From the NCBI RefSeq assembly GCF_000181495.1, contig NZ_ABCF01000025.1:1-37496 (forward strand): a DNA stretch of 37,496 nucleotides, written 5' to 3'. The DNA comes from Bacillus sp. SG-1. Lineage in GTDB: Bacteria; Bacillota; Bacilli; Bacillales; Bacillaceae_B. Below are positions 1 to 7,383 of the stretch, piece by piece. The position numbers and the translations under genes are program-made. Every line of letters begins with the position of its first letter. Positions within the stretch are counted from its first letter, which is position 1. The notes below the pieces were generated by a model. That model worked only from the letters and a program-made list of their open reading frames with translations. It searched no databases and was not told where the DNA came from.

Positions 1-1
1 A

Positions 2-220
2 GATAAAATTTTAGATGCAAAAGGCCTGGCTTGTCCCATGCCTATCGTGAAAACGAAGAAAGCAATGAATGAATTGGAATCCGGTCAGGTTCTGGAAGTT
101 CTTGCAACTGATAAAGGTGCAAAAAGTGACTTGACTGCATGGGCTAAGTCCGGTGGCCACGAATTACTAGACCATAAAGAAGAAAATGATGTATTTACAT
201 TCTGGATCAAAAAAGGATAA
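2..220 (+). CDS. TusA-like sulfur carrier protein, 5' end outside window
   Basis: This is the C-terminal part of a TusA (SirA/YeeD-type) sulfur carrier, open from base 2, so the start codon lies upstream of the window. The family signature ACPMP is visible, with the single Cys that carries a persulfide in TusA proteins. The reading continues upstream of the first internal Met, where in-frame residues DKILDAKGLA match the second copy at 3463-3690. The two copies are nearly identical along their length, with the same GAKSDLTAWAKSGGHEL stretch and the same FWIKKG end, so they look like a tandem duplication flanking the sulfur cluster. It probably passes sulfane sulfur between rhodaneses and the persulfide dioxygenase in the cytoplasm. 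Stop codon at 218-220, then an operator-like palindrome. Confidence 0.9.
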   Translation, partial: DKILDAKGLACPMPIVKTKKAMNELESGQVLEVLATDKGAKSDLTAWAKSGGHELLDHKEENDVFTFWIKKG

Positions 221-237
221 ATTTTTTTAACGACAAA

Positions 238-253
238 TATACCCCATAGGGTA
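238..253. promoter_or_regulatory. CstR/CsoR-type operator palindrome
   Basis: TATACCCCATAGGGTA contains the perfect inverted repeat TACCC-CATA-GGGTA. This G/C-tract palindrome is the type bound by CsoR-family repressors, including the persulfide sensor CstR that controls cst sulfur operons in Firmicutes. It lies just upstream of the DsrE-like gene. The assignment to CstR is by motif and neighbourhood; no csoR/cstR gene is inside the window. Confidence 0.6.
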
Positions 254-285
254 GTTGGCATAATAGACAATAGGAGGAGATATTT

Positions 286-765
286 TTGTCAGAAAAGAAA
301 AAAACAACAATTGTATTATTCAGCGGAGACTATGATAAAACGATGGCGGCTTACATTATAGCAAACGGAGCGGCTGCTTATGATCACGAGGTAACCATCT
401 TCCATACTTTCTGGGGATTGAATGCCCTTCGTAAAGAAGAAAACGTTGAAGTGAAAAAAGGATTCATGGAAAAAATGTTCGGTAAAATGATGCCAAGAGG
501 CGCCGACAATATGGGATTATCCAACATGAACTTTGCAGGCTTCGGACCGAAAATGATTAAAGGTGTCATGAAGAAGCACAATGTCATGTCATTGCCTAAT
601 CTGATTGAGATGGCTCAGGAACAAGACGTTAAATTAGTAGCCTGCACGATGACAATGGATCTTCTTGGTTTGCAAAAAGAAGAATTACTAGAAAACATCG
701 ACTATGCCGGAGTAGCAGCTTATTTAGCTGATGCAGAAGACGGCAACGTTAATCTGTTCATTTAA
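286..765 (+). CDS. DsrE/DsrF/DrsH-like sulfur-relay family protein
   Basis: The 159-residue protein has a DsrE-type Rossmann-like fold signature: a beta strand TTIVLFSGDYDKTMAAYIIA at the N-terminus, then VTIFHTFWGL, and near the C-terminus VKLVACTMTMDLLGL. The conserved Cys of this family sits in VACTMTMDL. Start is TTG at 286, chosen because AGGAGG lies about 8 bases upstream and there is no nearby in-frame ATG. Such proteins (DsrE, YchN, the DsrE domain of peroxiredoxin-linked proteins) exchange persulfide sulfur with TusA, fitting the TusA genes on both sides. The 36-base spacing from the palindrome suggests it is the first gene of a CstR-type controlled unit. Exact partner and reaction are inferred from context. 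Confidence 0.88.
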   Translation: MSEKKKTTIVLFSGDYDKTMAAYIIANGAAAYDHEVTIFHTFWGLNALRKEENVEVKKGFMEKMFGKMMPRGADNMGLSNMNFAGFGPKMIKGVMKKHNVMSLPNLIEMAQEQDVKLVACTMTMDLLGLQKEELLENIDYAGVAAYLADAEDGNVNLFI

Positions 766-910
766 TCAGGTAATCGCTATTACCAAAGGAAAGTTTAATA
801 ATAGTAAGTTTCGGGGAAAGATTGTATGAACCCCCTAGCTTTGATTACACTTTATTAATGTGAAGACCACTTTCCACAGGAAAAGAGTTCAATAAAAGGA
901 GGATACTAAA

Positions 911-1207
911 ATGAGAGAAATTTCACCTAAAGAAGTAGAGGAAATGATCAATAACTCAAAGGACATCAATCTTATTGATGTGCGTGAAGATGATGAAGTA
1001 GCTGAAGGAAAAATTCCAGGAGCTGTCCATATCCCTTTGGGGTCAGTTGAATCCCGCATGAATGAGTTAGACAAATCCAAAGAGTATGTAATGGTTTGCC
1101 GTTCTGGAGGCAGAAGCGGCCGTGCATGTCAATTGTTAGAAAGCCAAGGCTTTGAAGTCATTAATATGAACGGCGGTATGCTTGCATGGGAAGGCAAAAC
1201 TGAATAA
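911..1207 (+). CDS. single-domain rhodanese sulfurtransferase
   Basis: This 98-residue protein is a stand-alone rhodanese. It shows the opening motif ISPKEVEEMI, the structural LIDVREDDEVAEGKIPGA segment and the active-site loop VCRSGGRSGRA with catalytic Cys at about residue 63. The six-residue active loop CRSGGR is the sulfurtransferase type rather than the longer phosphatase (Cdc25) loop. AAAAGGAGG lies 8 bases ahead of the ATG. It sits between the DsrE-like gene and the TusA-rhodanese fusion and should load or unload persulfide on those carriers. Length is normal for the family. Confidence 0.93.
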   Translation: MREISPKEVEEMINNSKDINLIDVREDDEVAEGKIPGAVHIPLGSVESRMNELDKSKEYVMVCRSGGRSGRACQLLESQGFEVINMNGGMLAWEGKTE

Positions 1208-1222
1208 TTTTTTTGAATGGAC

Positions 1223-1240
1223 GTATACCCCATTAAGTAT
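1223..1240. promoter_or_regulatory. possible second CstR/CsoR-type operator
   Basis: GTATACCCCATTAAGTAT shares ATACCCCAT and the trailing GTA with the palindrome at 238-253, but its right arm is degenerate (AAGTA instead of GGGTA). It lies 18 bases upstream of the TusA-rhodanese start and just ahead of its AGGAGG. Position and left-arm identity support a weaker operator copy. Confidence 0.45.
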
Positions 1241-1257
1241 GAACAGGAGGTAAAAGA

Positions 1258-1827
1258 ATGGAAAGTATTAAAGCCGATTCTGTATTAGATGCAAAAGGGC
1301 TCGCTTGCCCAATGCCCATTGTCAAAACAAAAAAAGCCATTACCAATTTAGAAGGCGGCCAGGTATTGCTGGTTGAGGCAACAGATAAGGGCTCTACAGC
1401 TGATATTAAGGCTTGGGCAGAAAAAGCAGGCCACCAATATCTCGGTACAATTGAAGATGGTGACCTCCTAAAGCATTATTTAAGAAAAGCTTCCGGAGAA
1501 GAAAAGATTGAAAAAAAACACCCAAACACGGTAAACAATGAAGAGCTGGAAGCAAAATTAGAGAATGATATTGTTGTACTGGATGTAAGGGAAGAAGCAG
1601 AATATGCGTTCAATCATATTCCCAATGCCGTTTCCATTCCAATGGGAGAACTTGAGAGTCGTATGAATGAATTGAATAAAGAAGATGAAATCTACGTTGT
1701 ATGCCGTACAGGGAATCGAAGCGACCTTGCTTCACAAAAGCTTGCTGAAAATGGGTTCTCGAAAGTAATCAATGTTGTCCCAGGCATGAGTGAGTGGTCC
1801 GGAAAAACGGATTCTTCCCAAAGCTAA
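1258..1827 (+). CDS. TusA-rhodanese fusion (CstA-like sulfur carrier/transferase)
   Basis: Two domains are fused in 189 residues. Residues 8-78 are TusA-like, with ACPMP and the carrier Cys at residue 17. After a short charged linker, residues 93-185 are a rhodanese with LDVREEAEYAFNHIPNA and active loop VCRTGNRS, Cys about 149. The architecture resembles staphylococcal CstA, which has TusA, rhodanese and an additional TusA-like/DsrE part, but here only the first two are present. ACAGGAGG precedes the ATG. The following glutaredoxin starts 5 bases after the stop, so the two are translated from one message. It likely moves sulfane sulfur intramolecularly from rhodanese Cys to TusA Cys or the reverse. 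Confidence 0.9.
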   Translation: MESIKADSVLDAKGLACPMPIVKTKKAITNLEGGQVLLVEATDKGSTADIKAWAEKAGHQYLGTIEDGDLLKHYLRKASGEEKIEKKHPNTVNNEELEAKLENDIVVLDVREEAEYAFNHIPNAVSIPMGELESRMNELNKEDEIYVVCRTGNRSDLASQKLAENGFSKVINVVPGMSEWSGKTDSSQS

Positions 1828-1832
1828 GACCC

Positions 1833-2066
1833 ATGAATAAAGTAACTATTTACACTTCAACACATTGTCCACAATGTGGCAGGCTGAAAAGCTTTCTTAA
1901 TGCGGAACATATAGAATTCACAGAAGTTAATATTGACAATCATCCTGAAGAATTGACTAAGCTTGTGAACACAACCGGTCAACTGGGAGTTCCACAAACA
2001 AAAATCAACAACAGGTGGATAATAGGCTTCAATCCTGCAAATATTTTAAAAATCTTAGCGGGCTGA
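1833..2066 (+). CDS. glutaredoxin-like thiol oxidoreductase
   Basis: A 77-residue glutaredoxin/NrdH-like protein. The N-terminal strand VTIYTSTHCPQC carries a CxxC active site (Cys12 and Cys15), and the family's cis-Pro segment GVPQT and C-terminal GFNP motif are present. The ATG at 1833 is chosen because homologues begin right at the first beta strand; an upstream in-frame Met at 1794 would overlap the preceding gene and add a non-homologous tail. No strong ribosome binding site is visible, so translation may be coupled to the upstream fusion gene 5 bases away. In this cluster it could reduce persulfides or mixed disulfides on the carriers. Confidence 0.85.
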   Translation: MNKVTIYTSTHCPQCGRLKSFLNAEHIEFTEVNIDNHPEELTKLVNTTGQLGVPQTKINNRWIIGFNPANILKILAG

Positions 2067-2101
2067 CGGCAGTCTTTTAGCCAAAAAAATTTGTGTGTAA
2101 T

Positions 2102-2118
2102 TATACCGAAGGGGGTAA
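2102..2118. promoter_or_regulatory. operator-like site overlapping the ribosome binding site of the persulfide dioxygenase gene
   Basis: TATACCGAAGGGGGTAA has the left half ATACC and right half GGGTA of the 238-253 palindrome with a different centre. Its G-run (2111-2115) doubles as the Shine-Dalgarno sequence for the ATG at 2123. It may be a true operator or simply a G-rich ribosome binding site. Confidence 0.4.
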
Positions 2119-2122
2119 TTGA

Positions 2123-3250
2123 ATGACTGTAAAAGCAATGAAATCAAAAGAAGTGACAAAAAAAGTATTCAACAATGAAGAACTGTTTATTTTAGACGTT
2201 CGTAATGAAGACGCATACCAGGACTGGAAAATTGAAGGACATAATTTTGACTACTTAAATGTCCCTTATTTTGACCTGATTGACGGAGTAGAAGAAATTA
2301 TGGATAAAATCCCATCCAATAAGGAAATTCTAGTAGTATGTGCTAAAGAAGGCTCTTCTGTCATGGTCGCAGAAATGCTGTCTGACGAAGGTTTGGATGT
2401 AGCGTACCTTGAAGGTGGTATGAAAGCATGGAGTGAACACCTGGAGCCGGTTAAAGTCGGGGACTTAAAAGACGGAGGAGAGCTATACCAATTCGTTCGT
2501 ATCGGAAAAGGCTGCCTGTCTTACATGGTTGTTTCCAACGGTGAAGCAGCGATCATTGACTCCACTCGCATGGCGGACATCTATACAGATTTTGCTGCCA
2601 GCCTAGATGCCAAAATCACTCATGTATTTGATACCCATCTTCATGCCGACCATATTTCAGGCGGACGTATCATCGCACAGAATACAGGTGCAACGTACTG
2701 GCTGCCGCCGAAAGATGCTGAGGGTGTTACATTTGAATATGCAGCATTGGAAGACGAGAATGAAGTTACAATCGGAAACACAAAAATTAATATTCATGCG
2801 CTATATTCGCCAGGCCACACAATCGGTTCCACATCATTTGTCGTCGATGACCAATACTTGATGACAGGCGACATCCTGTTCATCGATTCAATTGGCAGAC
2901 CGGACCTTGCAGGCTTGGCTGAGGACTGGGTAGGAGATTTAAGAGAAACGCTTTATTCACGCTACAAAGAACTATCCAATGATTTGATTGTTCTTCCGGC
3001 TCACTTCATGATCATCGATGAGTTGAATGAAGATGGAAGCGTATCTGAAAAACTCGGTGTATTGTATGAACAAAACCATGGCTTGAACATTGCAGATGAA
3101 GGCGAGTTCCGCTCACTAGTGACGGAAAACCTTCCGCCTCAGCCAAATGCGTACCAAGAAATCCGCAAGACCAACATGGGTCAAATCACGCCGGATAATG
3201 ATGAGCAGCGCGAGATGGAAATCGGACCTAATCGTTGTGCGGTTAGATAA
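2123..3250 (+). CDS. rhodanese-metallo-beta-lactamase persulfide dioxygenase fusion
   Basis: The 375-residue protein starts with a rhodanese domain (residues about 4-110, active loop VVCAKEGSS, Cys73) followed by an ETHE1-type metallo-beta-lactamase domain (about 118-350). The metal motif is HLHADH (His172, His174, Asp176, His177), followed by PGHT, TGDILF and LPAHF. ETHE1/CstB-type enzymes oxidise glutathione-, bacillithiol- or CoA-persulfide to sulfite with an Fe(II) centre. Here the rhodanese precedes the dioxygenase, whereas CstB has it at the C-terminal side, so this is the reverse order or a different subfamily. Neighbours supply sulfane sulfur and TauE/SafE probably exports the anion. 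Confidence 0.88.
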   Translation: MTVKAMKSKEVTKKVFNNEELFILDVRNEDAYQDWKIEGHNFDYLNVPYFDLIDGVEEIMDKIPSNKEILVVCAKEGSSVMVAEMLSDEGLDVAYLEGGMKAWSEHLEPVKVGDLKDGGELYQFVRIGKGCLSYMVVSNGEAAIIDSTRMADIYTDFAASLDAKITHVFDTHLHADHISGGRIIAQNTGATYWLPPKDAEGVTFEYAALEDENEVTIGNTKINIHALYSPGHTIGSTSFVVDDQYLMTGDILFIDSIGRPDLAGLAEDWVGDLRETLYSRYKELSNDLIVLPAHFMIIDELNEDGSVSEKLGVLYEQNHGLNIADEGEFRSLVTENLPPQPNAYQEIRKTNMGQITPDNDEQREMEIGPNRCAVR

Positions 3251-3299
3251 GCGATTGAAAAGTAACCAGGCGGACGAACCGGCTGGTGCCCGCCTATCA

Positions 3300-3420
3300 T
3301 TCTTTATCGTCTGAATTGTGTCGTTTATCGACCAGAATGTGTCGAATATCGCTCGTTCGTTGTCGAATAACGATCCAAACAAGTCGAATATCGGCCATCC
3401 CTTGACGAATATCGGCCAAC
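3300..3420. repeat. degenerate 21-bp tandem repeat array
   Basis: The decamer TCGAATATCG or a close variant starts at 3321, 3342, 3363, 3384 and 3405, exactly 21 bases apart, with a weaker sixth copy at 3300. The array sits between the dioxygenase and the second TusA gene. The 11 bases between decamers are less conserved. The 21-base period equals two DNA helical turns. Confidence 0.8.
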
Positions 3421-3462
3421 ACCATTAAAACTAACAAAAAACAATTATCAGGAGGCTATACA

Positions 3463-3690
3463 ATGGAATCAACAAAAGTATTAGACGCAAAAGGACTTGC
3501 TTGCCCAATGCCAATCGTAAAAACAAAAAAAGCCATCAACGAATTGCAATCAGGTGATGTCCTAGAGATTCATGCAACAGACAAAGGCGCAAAAAGCGAC
3601 CTGACTGCCTGGGCGAAATCAGGCGGCCACGAATTAGTGAAACACGAAGAAGATAATGATGTCTTCAAGTTCTGGATCAAAAAAGGCTAA
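3463..3690 (+). CDS. TusA-like sulfur carrier protein
   Basis: A 75-residue stand-alone TusA family protein with ACPMP and carrier Cys14. It is almost a duplicate of the partial copy at the left edge, differing by conservative changes such as NELQSGDVLEI for NELESGQVLEV. CAGGAGG precedes the ATG. It is followed by a hairpin and then the TauE/SafE gene, so the exporter may be expressed at a lower level. Role: cytoplasmic persulfide carrier, with substrate specificity inferred from neighbours. Confidence 0.93.
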   Translation: MESTKVLDAKGLACPMPIVKTKKAINELQSGDVLEIHATDKGAKSDLTAWAKSGGHELVKHEEDNDVFKFWIKKG

Positions 3691-3699
3691 TAATCATAC

Positions 3700-3725
3700 A
3701 GGGAACCAATTGAGGTTCCCTTTTT
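3700..3725 (+). terminator. terminator/attenuator hairpin between TusA and TauE/SafE genes
   Basis: AGGGAACC and GGTTCCCT form an 8-bp stem with a 6-base loop followed by TTTTT. The next gene's ribosome binding site (AAGGAGG) follows at once, so some readthrough is expected. Confidence 0.8.
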
Positions 3726-3740
3726 AAGGAGGTTAAAAAA

Positions 3741-4517
3741 ATGGACATAGGTTTTATCATTGTTATTTTTCTAATTGGTTTCATCGGTTCCTATATTTCA
3801 GGAATGCTTGGAATCGGCGGCTCCATCATTAAATATCCGATGCTTTTATACATTCCGCCATTGTTCGGCCTTGCGGCATTCAGTGCTCATGAGGTCTCTG
3901 GAATCAGTGCAGTACAAGTATTCTTCGCTACCATCGGTGGTGTTTGGGCTTACCGAAAAGGCGGATATCTTAACAAGACATTAATTGCCTACATGGGTGG
4001 TGCCATCCTGATCGGAAGTTTCATCGGGGGCTATGGTTCAAAATTGATGTCTGAAGGCGGTATCAACTTAGTTTATGGTATCCTTGCTTTGATTGCGGCA
4101 ATTATGATGTTCATTCCCAAAAAAGGGATCGATGACATCCCGCTCGATCAAGTCACATTCAATAAATGGCTTGCAGCTTCACTGGCATTAATCGTCGGTA
4201 TCGGTGCTGGAATCGTAGGCGCTGCCGGAGCTTTCCTGCTTGTGCCAATCATGCTTGTTGTGTTAAAAATCCCAACTCGTATGACGATTGCTTCTTCCTT
4301 GGCGATCACATTCATTTCTTCCATCGGAGCTACGGTCGGGAAGATTACAACCGGTCAGGTAGAATACATGCCTGCATTGGTCATGGTGGTCGCGAGTTTG
4401 ATCGCCTCTCCACTTGGTGCCATGGCCGGTAAAAAAGTTAACACAAAGATTCTTCAATACATTCTTGCTGTCCTTATCCTCGGTACAGCAATAAAAATTT
4501 GGATGGATATTCTGTAA
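3741..4517 (+). CDS. TauE/SafE family membrane anion exporter
   Basis: The 258-residue protein is strongly hydrophobic with about eight membrane segments. The N-terminal segment has the family's glycine-rich motif [13 protein letters not shown] and the repeat-related motif [17 protein letters not shown] appears near residue 155, as expected for the two-repeat TauE/SafE fold. The family exports sulfite, sulfoacetate, thiosulfate or related sulfur anions. AAGGAGG lies 9 bases before the ATG. Next to persulfide dioxygenase the likely substrate is sulfite, which is inference from neighbourhood. Confidence 0.9.
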   Translation: MDIGFIIVIFLIGFIGSYISGMLGIGGSIIKYPMLLYIPPLFGLAAFSAHEVSGISAVQVFFATIGGVWAYRKGGYLNKTLIAYMGGAILIGSFIGGYGSKLMSEGGINLVYGILALIAAIMMFIPKKGIDDIPLDQVTFNKWLAASLALIVGIGAGIVGAAGAFLLVPIMLVVLKIPTRMTIASSLAITFISSIGATVGKITTGQVEYMPALVMVVASLIASPLGAMAGKKVNTKILQYILAVLILGTAIKIWMDIL

Positions 4518-4873
4518 ACTAAAAGAACTTTAATTTGGTGTGATAGCGACTACTCTCGATTGAAAAATAATATCCAAAAACCCCTAAAGAATAGGTGATT
4601 AAATGGCTGCAAAACAAAAACACCAATGTAATGGTTCCTGAGGAATCCAGTCAAAAGATTCCCGGTCATTTCGGAAATTCCTTCCTCCTATATGACCGGG
4701 AGTGCTTGTCTGGCTCCTGGCAGGAGTCATTTTATTGCTAAATAAGATCTTTTAAAATGGTTTTTATACTTCTTTGAGGATGGGACAATGACCATTAAGA
4801 AATTATTTATGTCAATTCCGTTCTCAAAGGGTGGACCTACATAAGAAACTAAAATGGGAGGAGATGGATCAAC
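4518..4873 (+). other. 356-bp intergenic region with mutually exclusive hairpins and a tiny ORF
   Basis: No ordinary gene is visible. A 12-codon reading frame MAAKQKHQCNGS starts at 4602 behind AGGTG. It is followed by GGAATC/GATTCC (4642-4647 with 4657-4662), then a stronger 10-bp stem TCCCGGTCAT/ATGACCGGGA (4660-4669 with 4692-4701) that shares bases with the first, so only one can form. A third hairpin at 4712-4728 is followed by ATTTTATT. This could be a leader/attenuator for the methyltransferase gene or just the 3' end of the sulfur cluster. No known riboswitch was recognised. Confidence 0.4.
4712..4736 (+). terminator. weak terminator-like hairpin
   Basis: GGCTCC pairs with GGAGTC (one G-U) around loop TGGCA and is followed by a T-rich tract ATTTTATT. 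Stem is short; it may end transcription from the sulfur cluster or attenuate the next gene. Confidence 0.4.
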
Positions 4874-5467
4874 ATGTGGAATGAAAGGTTCAGCAAAAAA
4901 GAATATGTATATGGAACAGAGCCAAATCAATTTTTAGTTTCAGCTTTTGAAAAGCTTTCTTTATCAGGAAAAGTGCTGGCTATTGCTGAAGGTGAAGGCC
5001 GAAATGCCGTTTATCTTGCTTCCCAAGGGTTGGAGGTTACTGCTTGGGATTACGCCGCTTCAGGATTAGAAAAAACCAAGCGCCTGGCCCAATCGAAAAA
5101 TGTTCATGTCACTACCGAGCTAGTAGACTTAAACCATGCTGATTTTGAGCGAAACAAATGGGATGGAGTCGTTAGTATTTTTGGACATTTCCCTGATGAA
5201 TTAAAGCAGAAAACACTTCAAGGTGTAAAAGATACAATTAAGCCGGGAGGGCATTTTGTTACTGAAGTGTACTCTGTCTATCAAATACCTTACAAAAGCG
5301 GAGGTCCTAAAGAGGAAGAGATGCTTTACCGTCCTGAGGACTTTTTGAAAAGCTTCAGTGATTGGAGAATCATCCACTTCTTCATGGGTGAAGTCATGCG
5401 AGAAGAAGGGGAACTGCATAAAGGGTTGTCCCATGTCATTCAATTCATTGCCCAAAAACCGGAATGA
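4874..5467 (+). CDS. class I SAM-dependent methyltransferase
   Basis: A 197-residue methyltransferase of the TehB/UbiE-like small class. Motif I appears as LAIAEGEGRNAVYLA (glycine-rich SAM loop), followed by an acidic strand end LEVTAWDYA and a motif corresponding to IKPGGHFVTEVY. The substrate cannot be told. GGGAGGAG precedes the ATG. It follows a leader-like region with hairpins and is separated from the DUF202 gene by only 30 bases. Confidence 0.85.
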   Translation: MWNERFSKKEYVYGTEPNQFLVSAFEKLSLSGKVLAIAEGEGRNAVYLASQGLEVTAWDYAASGLEKTKRLAQSKNVHVTTELVDLNHADFERNKWDGVVSIFGHFPDELKQKTLQGVKDTIKPGGHFVTEVYSVYQIPYKSGGPKEEEMLYRPEDFLKSFSDWRIIHFFMGEVMREEGELHKGLSHVIQFIAQKPE

Positions 5468-5497
5468 TTTGTAAATTCTACTCTCGAGGTGAACCTC

Positions 5498-5884
5498 ATG
5501 TCAGGATCAGAAAACAAGCTAACAGCTAAAAATCAAACTATTGAATCAAAGTATATCCAACAGCATCTGGCTAGCGAAAGGACGTTCCTTGCTTGGATCC
5601 GGACGGCTATTGCCATTATTGGTGTTGGATTTCTTGTTACCAACCTTCACTTTACAATGAAATCCAGTTTATCACCTGCAGGGGATTTGCTCGCCAATAT
5701 CATCGGGTTAGCATCCGTTGGTCTTGGCATTTTGACCATCATTATGGCAATCGTCACCTACATGAGAAAGATAGAAACGATCAACAATCAAACGTTCCGG
5801 ACTTCCAAGTTCAGCATTGTAACACTGGGCGTTTTTGTTATACTGATTGCGTTTGTATTCGGGGCATATTTCTTAATAGTTTAA
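5498..5884 (+). CDS. YidH/DUF202 family inner membrane protein
   Basis: A 128-residue membrane protein with the DUF202 signature HLASERTFLAWIRTAIAIIG followed by three hydrophobic segments. ATG at 5498 is preferred over GTG at 5489 because CGAGG at 5485-5489 is correctly spaced only for the ATG. Function of the family is unknown; some members are linked to stress resistance. The next gene begins over 100 bases downstream. Confidence 0.85.
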   Translation: MSGSENKLTAKNQTIESKYIQQHLASERTFLAWIRTAIAIIGVGFLVTNLHFTMKSSLSPAGDLLANIIGLASVGLGILTIIMAIVTYMRKIETINNQTFRTSKFSIVTLGVFVILIAFVFGAYFLIV

Positions 5885-6000
5885 AACCTCCAAAATGGGC
5901 TCATCTTCATGTAACTTGCTGTTTTTCCTACCGTCTAATAGGGTGTAAAAGGAAAAGATTAGCAGGGACATCAAGAGAAACATTATTGGGGGTTATTTTA

Positions 6001-6912
6001 ATGAAGAAAAAGTTTCTTAAATCTGCCGCGATAGCCATAGCGATATCTACACTGGGAGTTTCCAGTGCAGGTGCCGCTGGATTTCATCTCATCCAAAAAG
6101 GAGATACCCTTTGGAGTCTATCTCAAAAGTACGGCATGACAGTGGATCATTTGAAGGGAAGCAACGGATTATCTTCCAACACCATCTATGAGGGTGACAA
6201 AGTTGAAGTAAAGAAGCTTGTCACGGTGAAAAAAGGAGACACTTTATGGAGTCTGTCCCAGAAATATAACAGTACGGCAGGGCAGCTAAAACATGTTAAC
6301 CAGCTGAAATCAGATACGATTTATATTGGGCAAAAGCTTGAAATTCCAAATGTCGTTCTCGTCCGGTCTGGAGATACCCTTTGGAGCATAAGCAAGAAGT
6401 AGGGTTAAACGGTAGAAGAATTAAAACAGAGGAACGGATTAAAAAGCAACCTGATACTGGCAGGTCAGGTATTGAAAGTGAATAAAATCAAAGGAGTATC
6501 CTATGATGCAGAAAAAGTTCAGCTGAAATTAACTCCTTTCATTGGGTACACCTTTACTGCAGAAGAACCAAGAACCTTCATTCTCCTGAACAAAAAGAAT
6601 GAAACTTATTTTGTCAGGGTGGAAGTGCTCCATTCCAAAACGGATATCAGGACAGCGAAAAAGAATGCTGCGGCTAAGCTAAAAGCGCTTGGAAAATTGA
6701 CAAAAATCCCAACAGAAAATTCTCTGCCATTCTATAAAGATGCTCATTTCTTCCTTCATGCAAACGATGAAAAAATCCAAACTAACATTGTGGTAAAAAA
6801 AGTGGATGGCATACTGTTGAAATTCACAATACACTATCCCAACGCAGAAGAAGCAGAAGCTATTATTCCTGAGATGCTGAAAATGCTGAACGAGATTCAA
6901 ATGAAAAAGTGA
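6001..6912 (+). pseudogene. triple-LysM secreted protein interrupted by two in-frame stop codons
   Basis: The reading frame starts at ATG 6001 behind GGGGG, with a signal peptide (KKKFLKSAAIAIAISTLGVS ending at AGAAG). Two LysM repeats contain GDTLWSLSQKY; a third begins GDTLWSISKK and meets TAG at 6400 and TAA at 6406. The same frame then continues without a shift, TVEELKQRNGLKSN, finishing the third LysM, and runs through a 146-residue C-terminal domain to 6912. Changing just two bases (TAG to TAC, TAA to TTA) would give the expected KKYGLTVEELK. Intact length would be 303 residues. LysM binds peptidoglycan. It could be recent inactivation, sequencing error, or a truncated secreted double-LysM product ending at 6402. 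Confidence 0.8.
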
Positions 6913-6924
6913 TGTTAGCCAAAT

Positions 6925-6965
6925 GCCCCTTTTTGCTGTCATGACAGGGGCTTAGATTCTTTTTT
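6925..6965 (+). terminator. terminator after the LysM gene
   Basis: GCCCCT (6925-6930) pairs with AGGGGC (6946-6951), followed after a few bases by TTCTTTTTT. It lies just after the LysM frame. Confidence 0.6.
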
Positions 6966-6993
6966 GAAAAGGGGGGATTTTAATCATCAGCAC

Positions 6994-7200
6994 ATTATAA
7001 AACGGCTTGTATTCTGAAATAGGGTAATCACCCATTATAAACATGACGGACTCCGTCTAATAGGTCGTTTCCCTGCTAATCACCCATTACAAACACAACT
7101 TGCCTGTTATAATAGGTGTTTCTCTCCTTTTCACCCCATTATAACCCCACTCATCTTCTCTAATGGTTGATTCCCACGCCAATCACCACGATAAATCCTG
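6994..7200. repeat. degenerate tandem array, mostly 52-bp period
   Basis: ATTATAA-type landmarks start at 6994, 7034, 7086, 7138 and about 7188; the 7034-7086-7138 interval is exactly 52 bases, the first is 40. Each unit also has CTAATCACCC- or AATCACC-like ends and a TAATAGGT core. It fills most of the gap between the LysM gene and the DUF421 gene; no gene of its own is seen there. Confidence 0.7.
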
Positions 7201-7383
7201 CATCATGCAAAACTAGAAGGTTCCCGGATTCAACAACGCAATTCACAACCCAAGACACCTCTCGAACAAAGGCTGGAATACCGACCACCCAGCAAGACGT
7301 CATTCACGTTTTACAAATACCTCCGACTACACATCATAATTTCCCATTTAATGAAAATACTAAGCAGAAGGAGGTTGAGTGCC

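Noticed and set aside
829-850. Possible further CstR operator (GAACCCCCTAGC)
   Set aside because: Only one half resembles the motif and there is no pairing right arm.
5593-6000. Long frame running into the LysM gene from within DUF202
   Set aside because: The upstream part is a shadow of DUF202; the real LysM start is ATG 6001 with a signal peptide and ribosome site.
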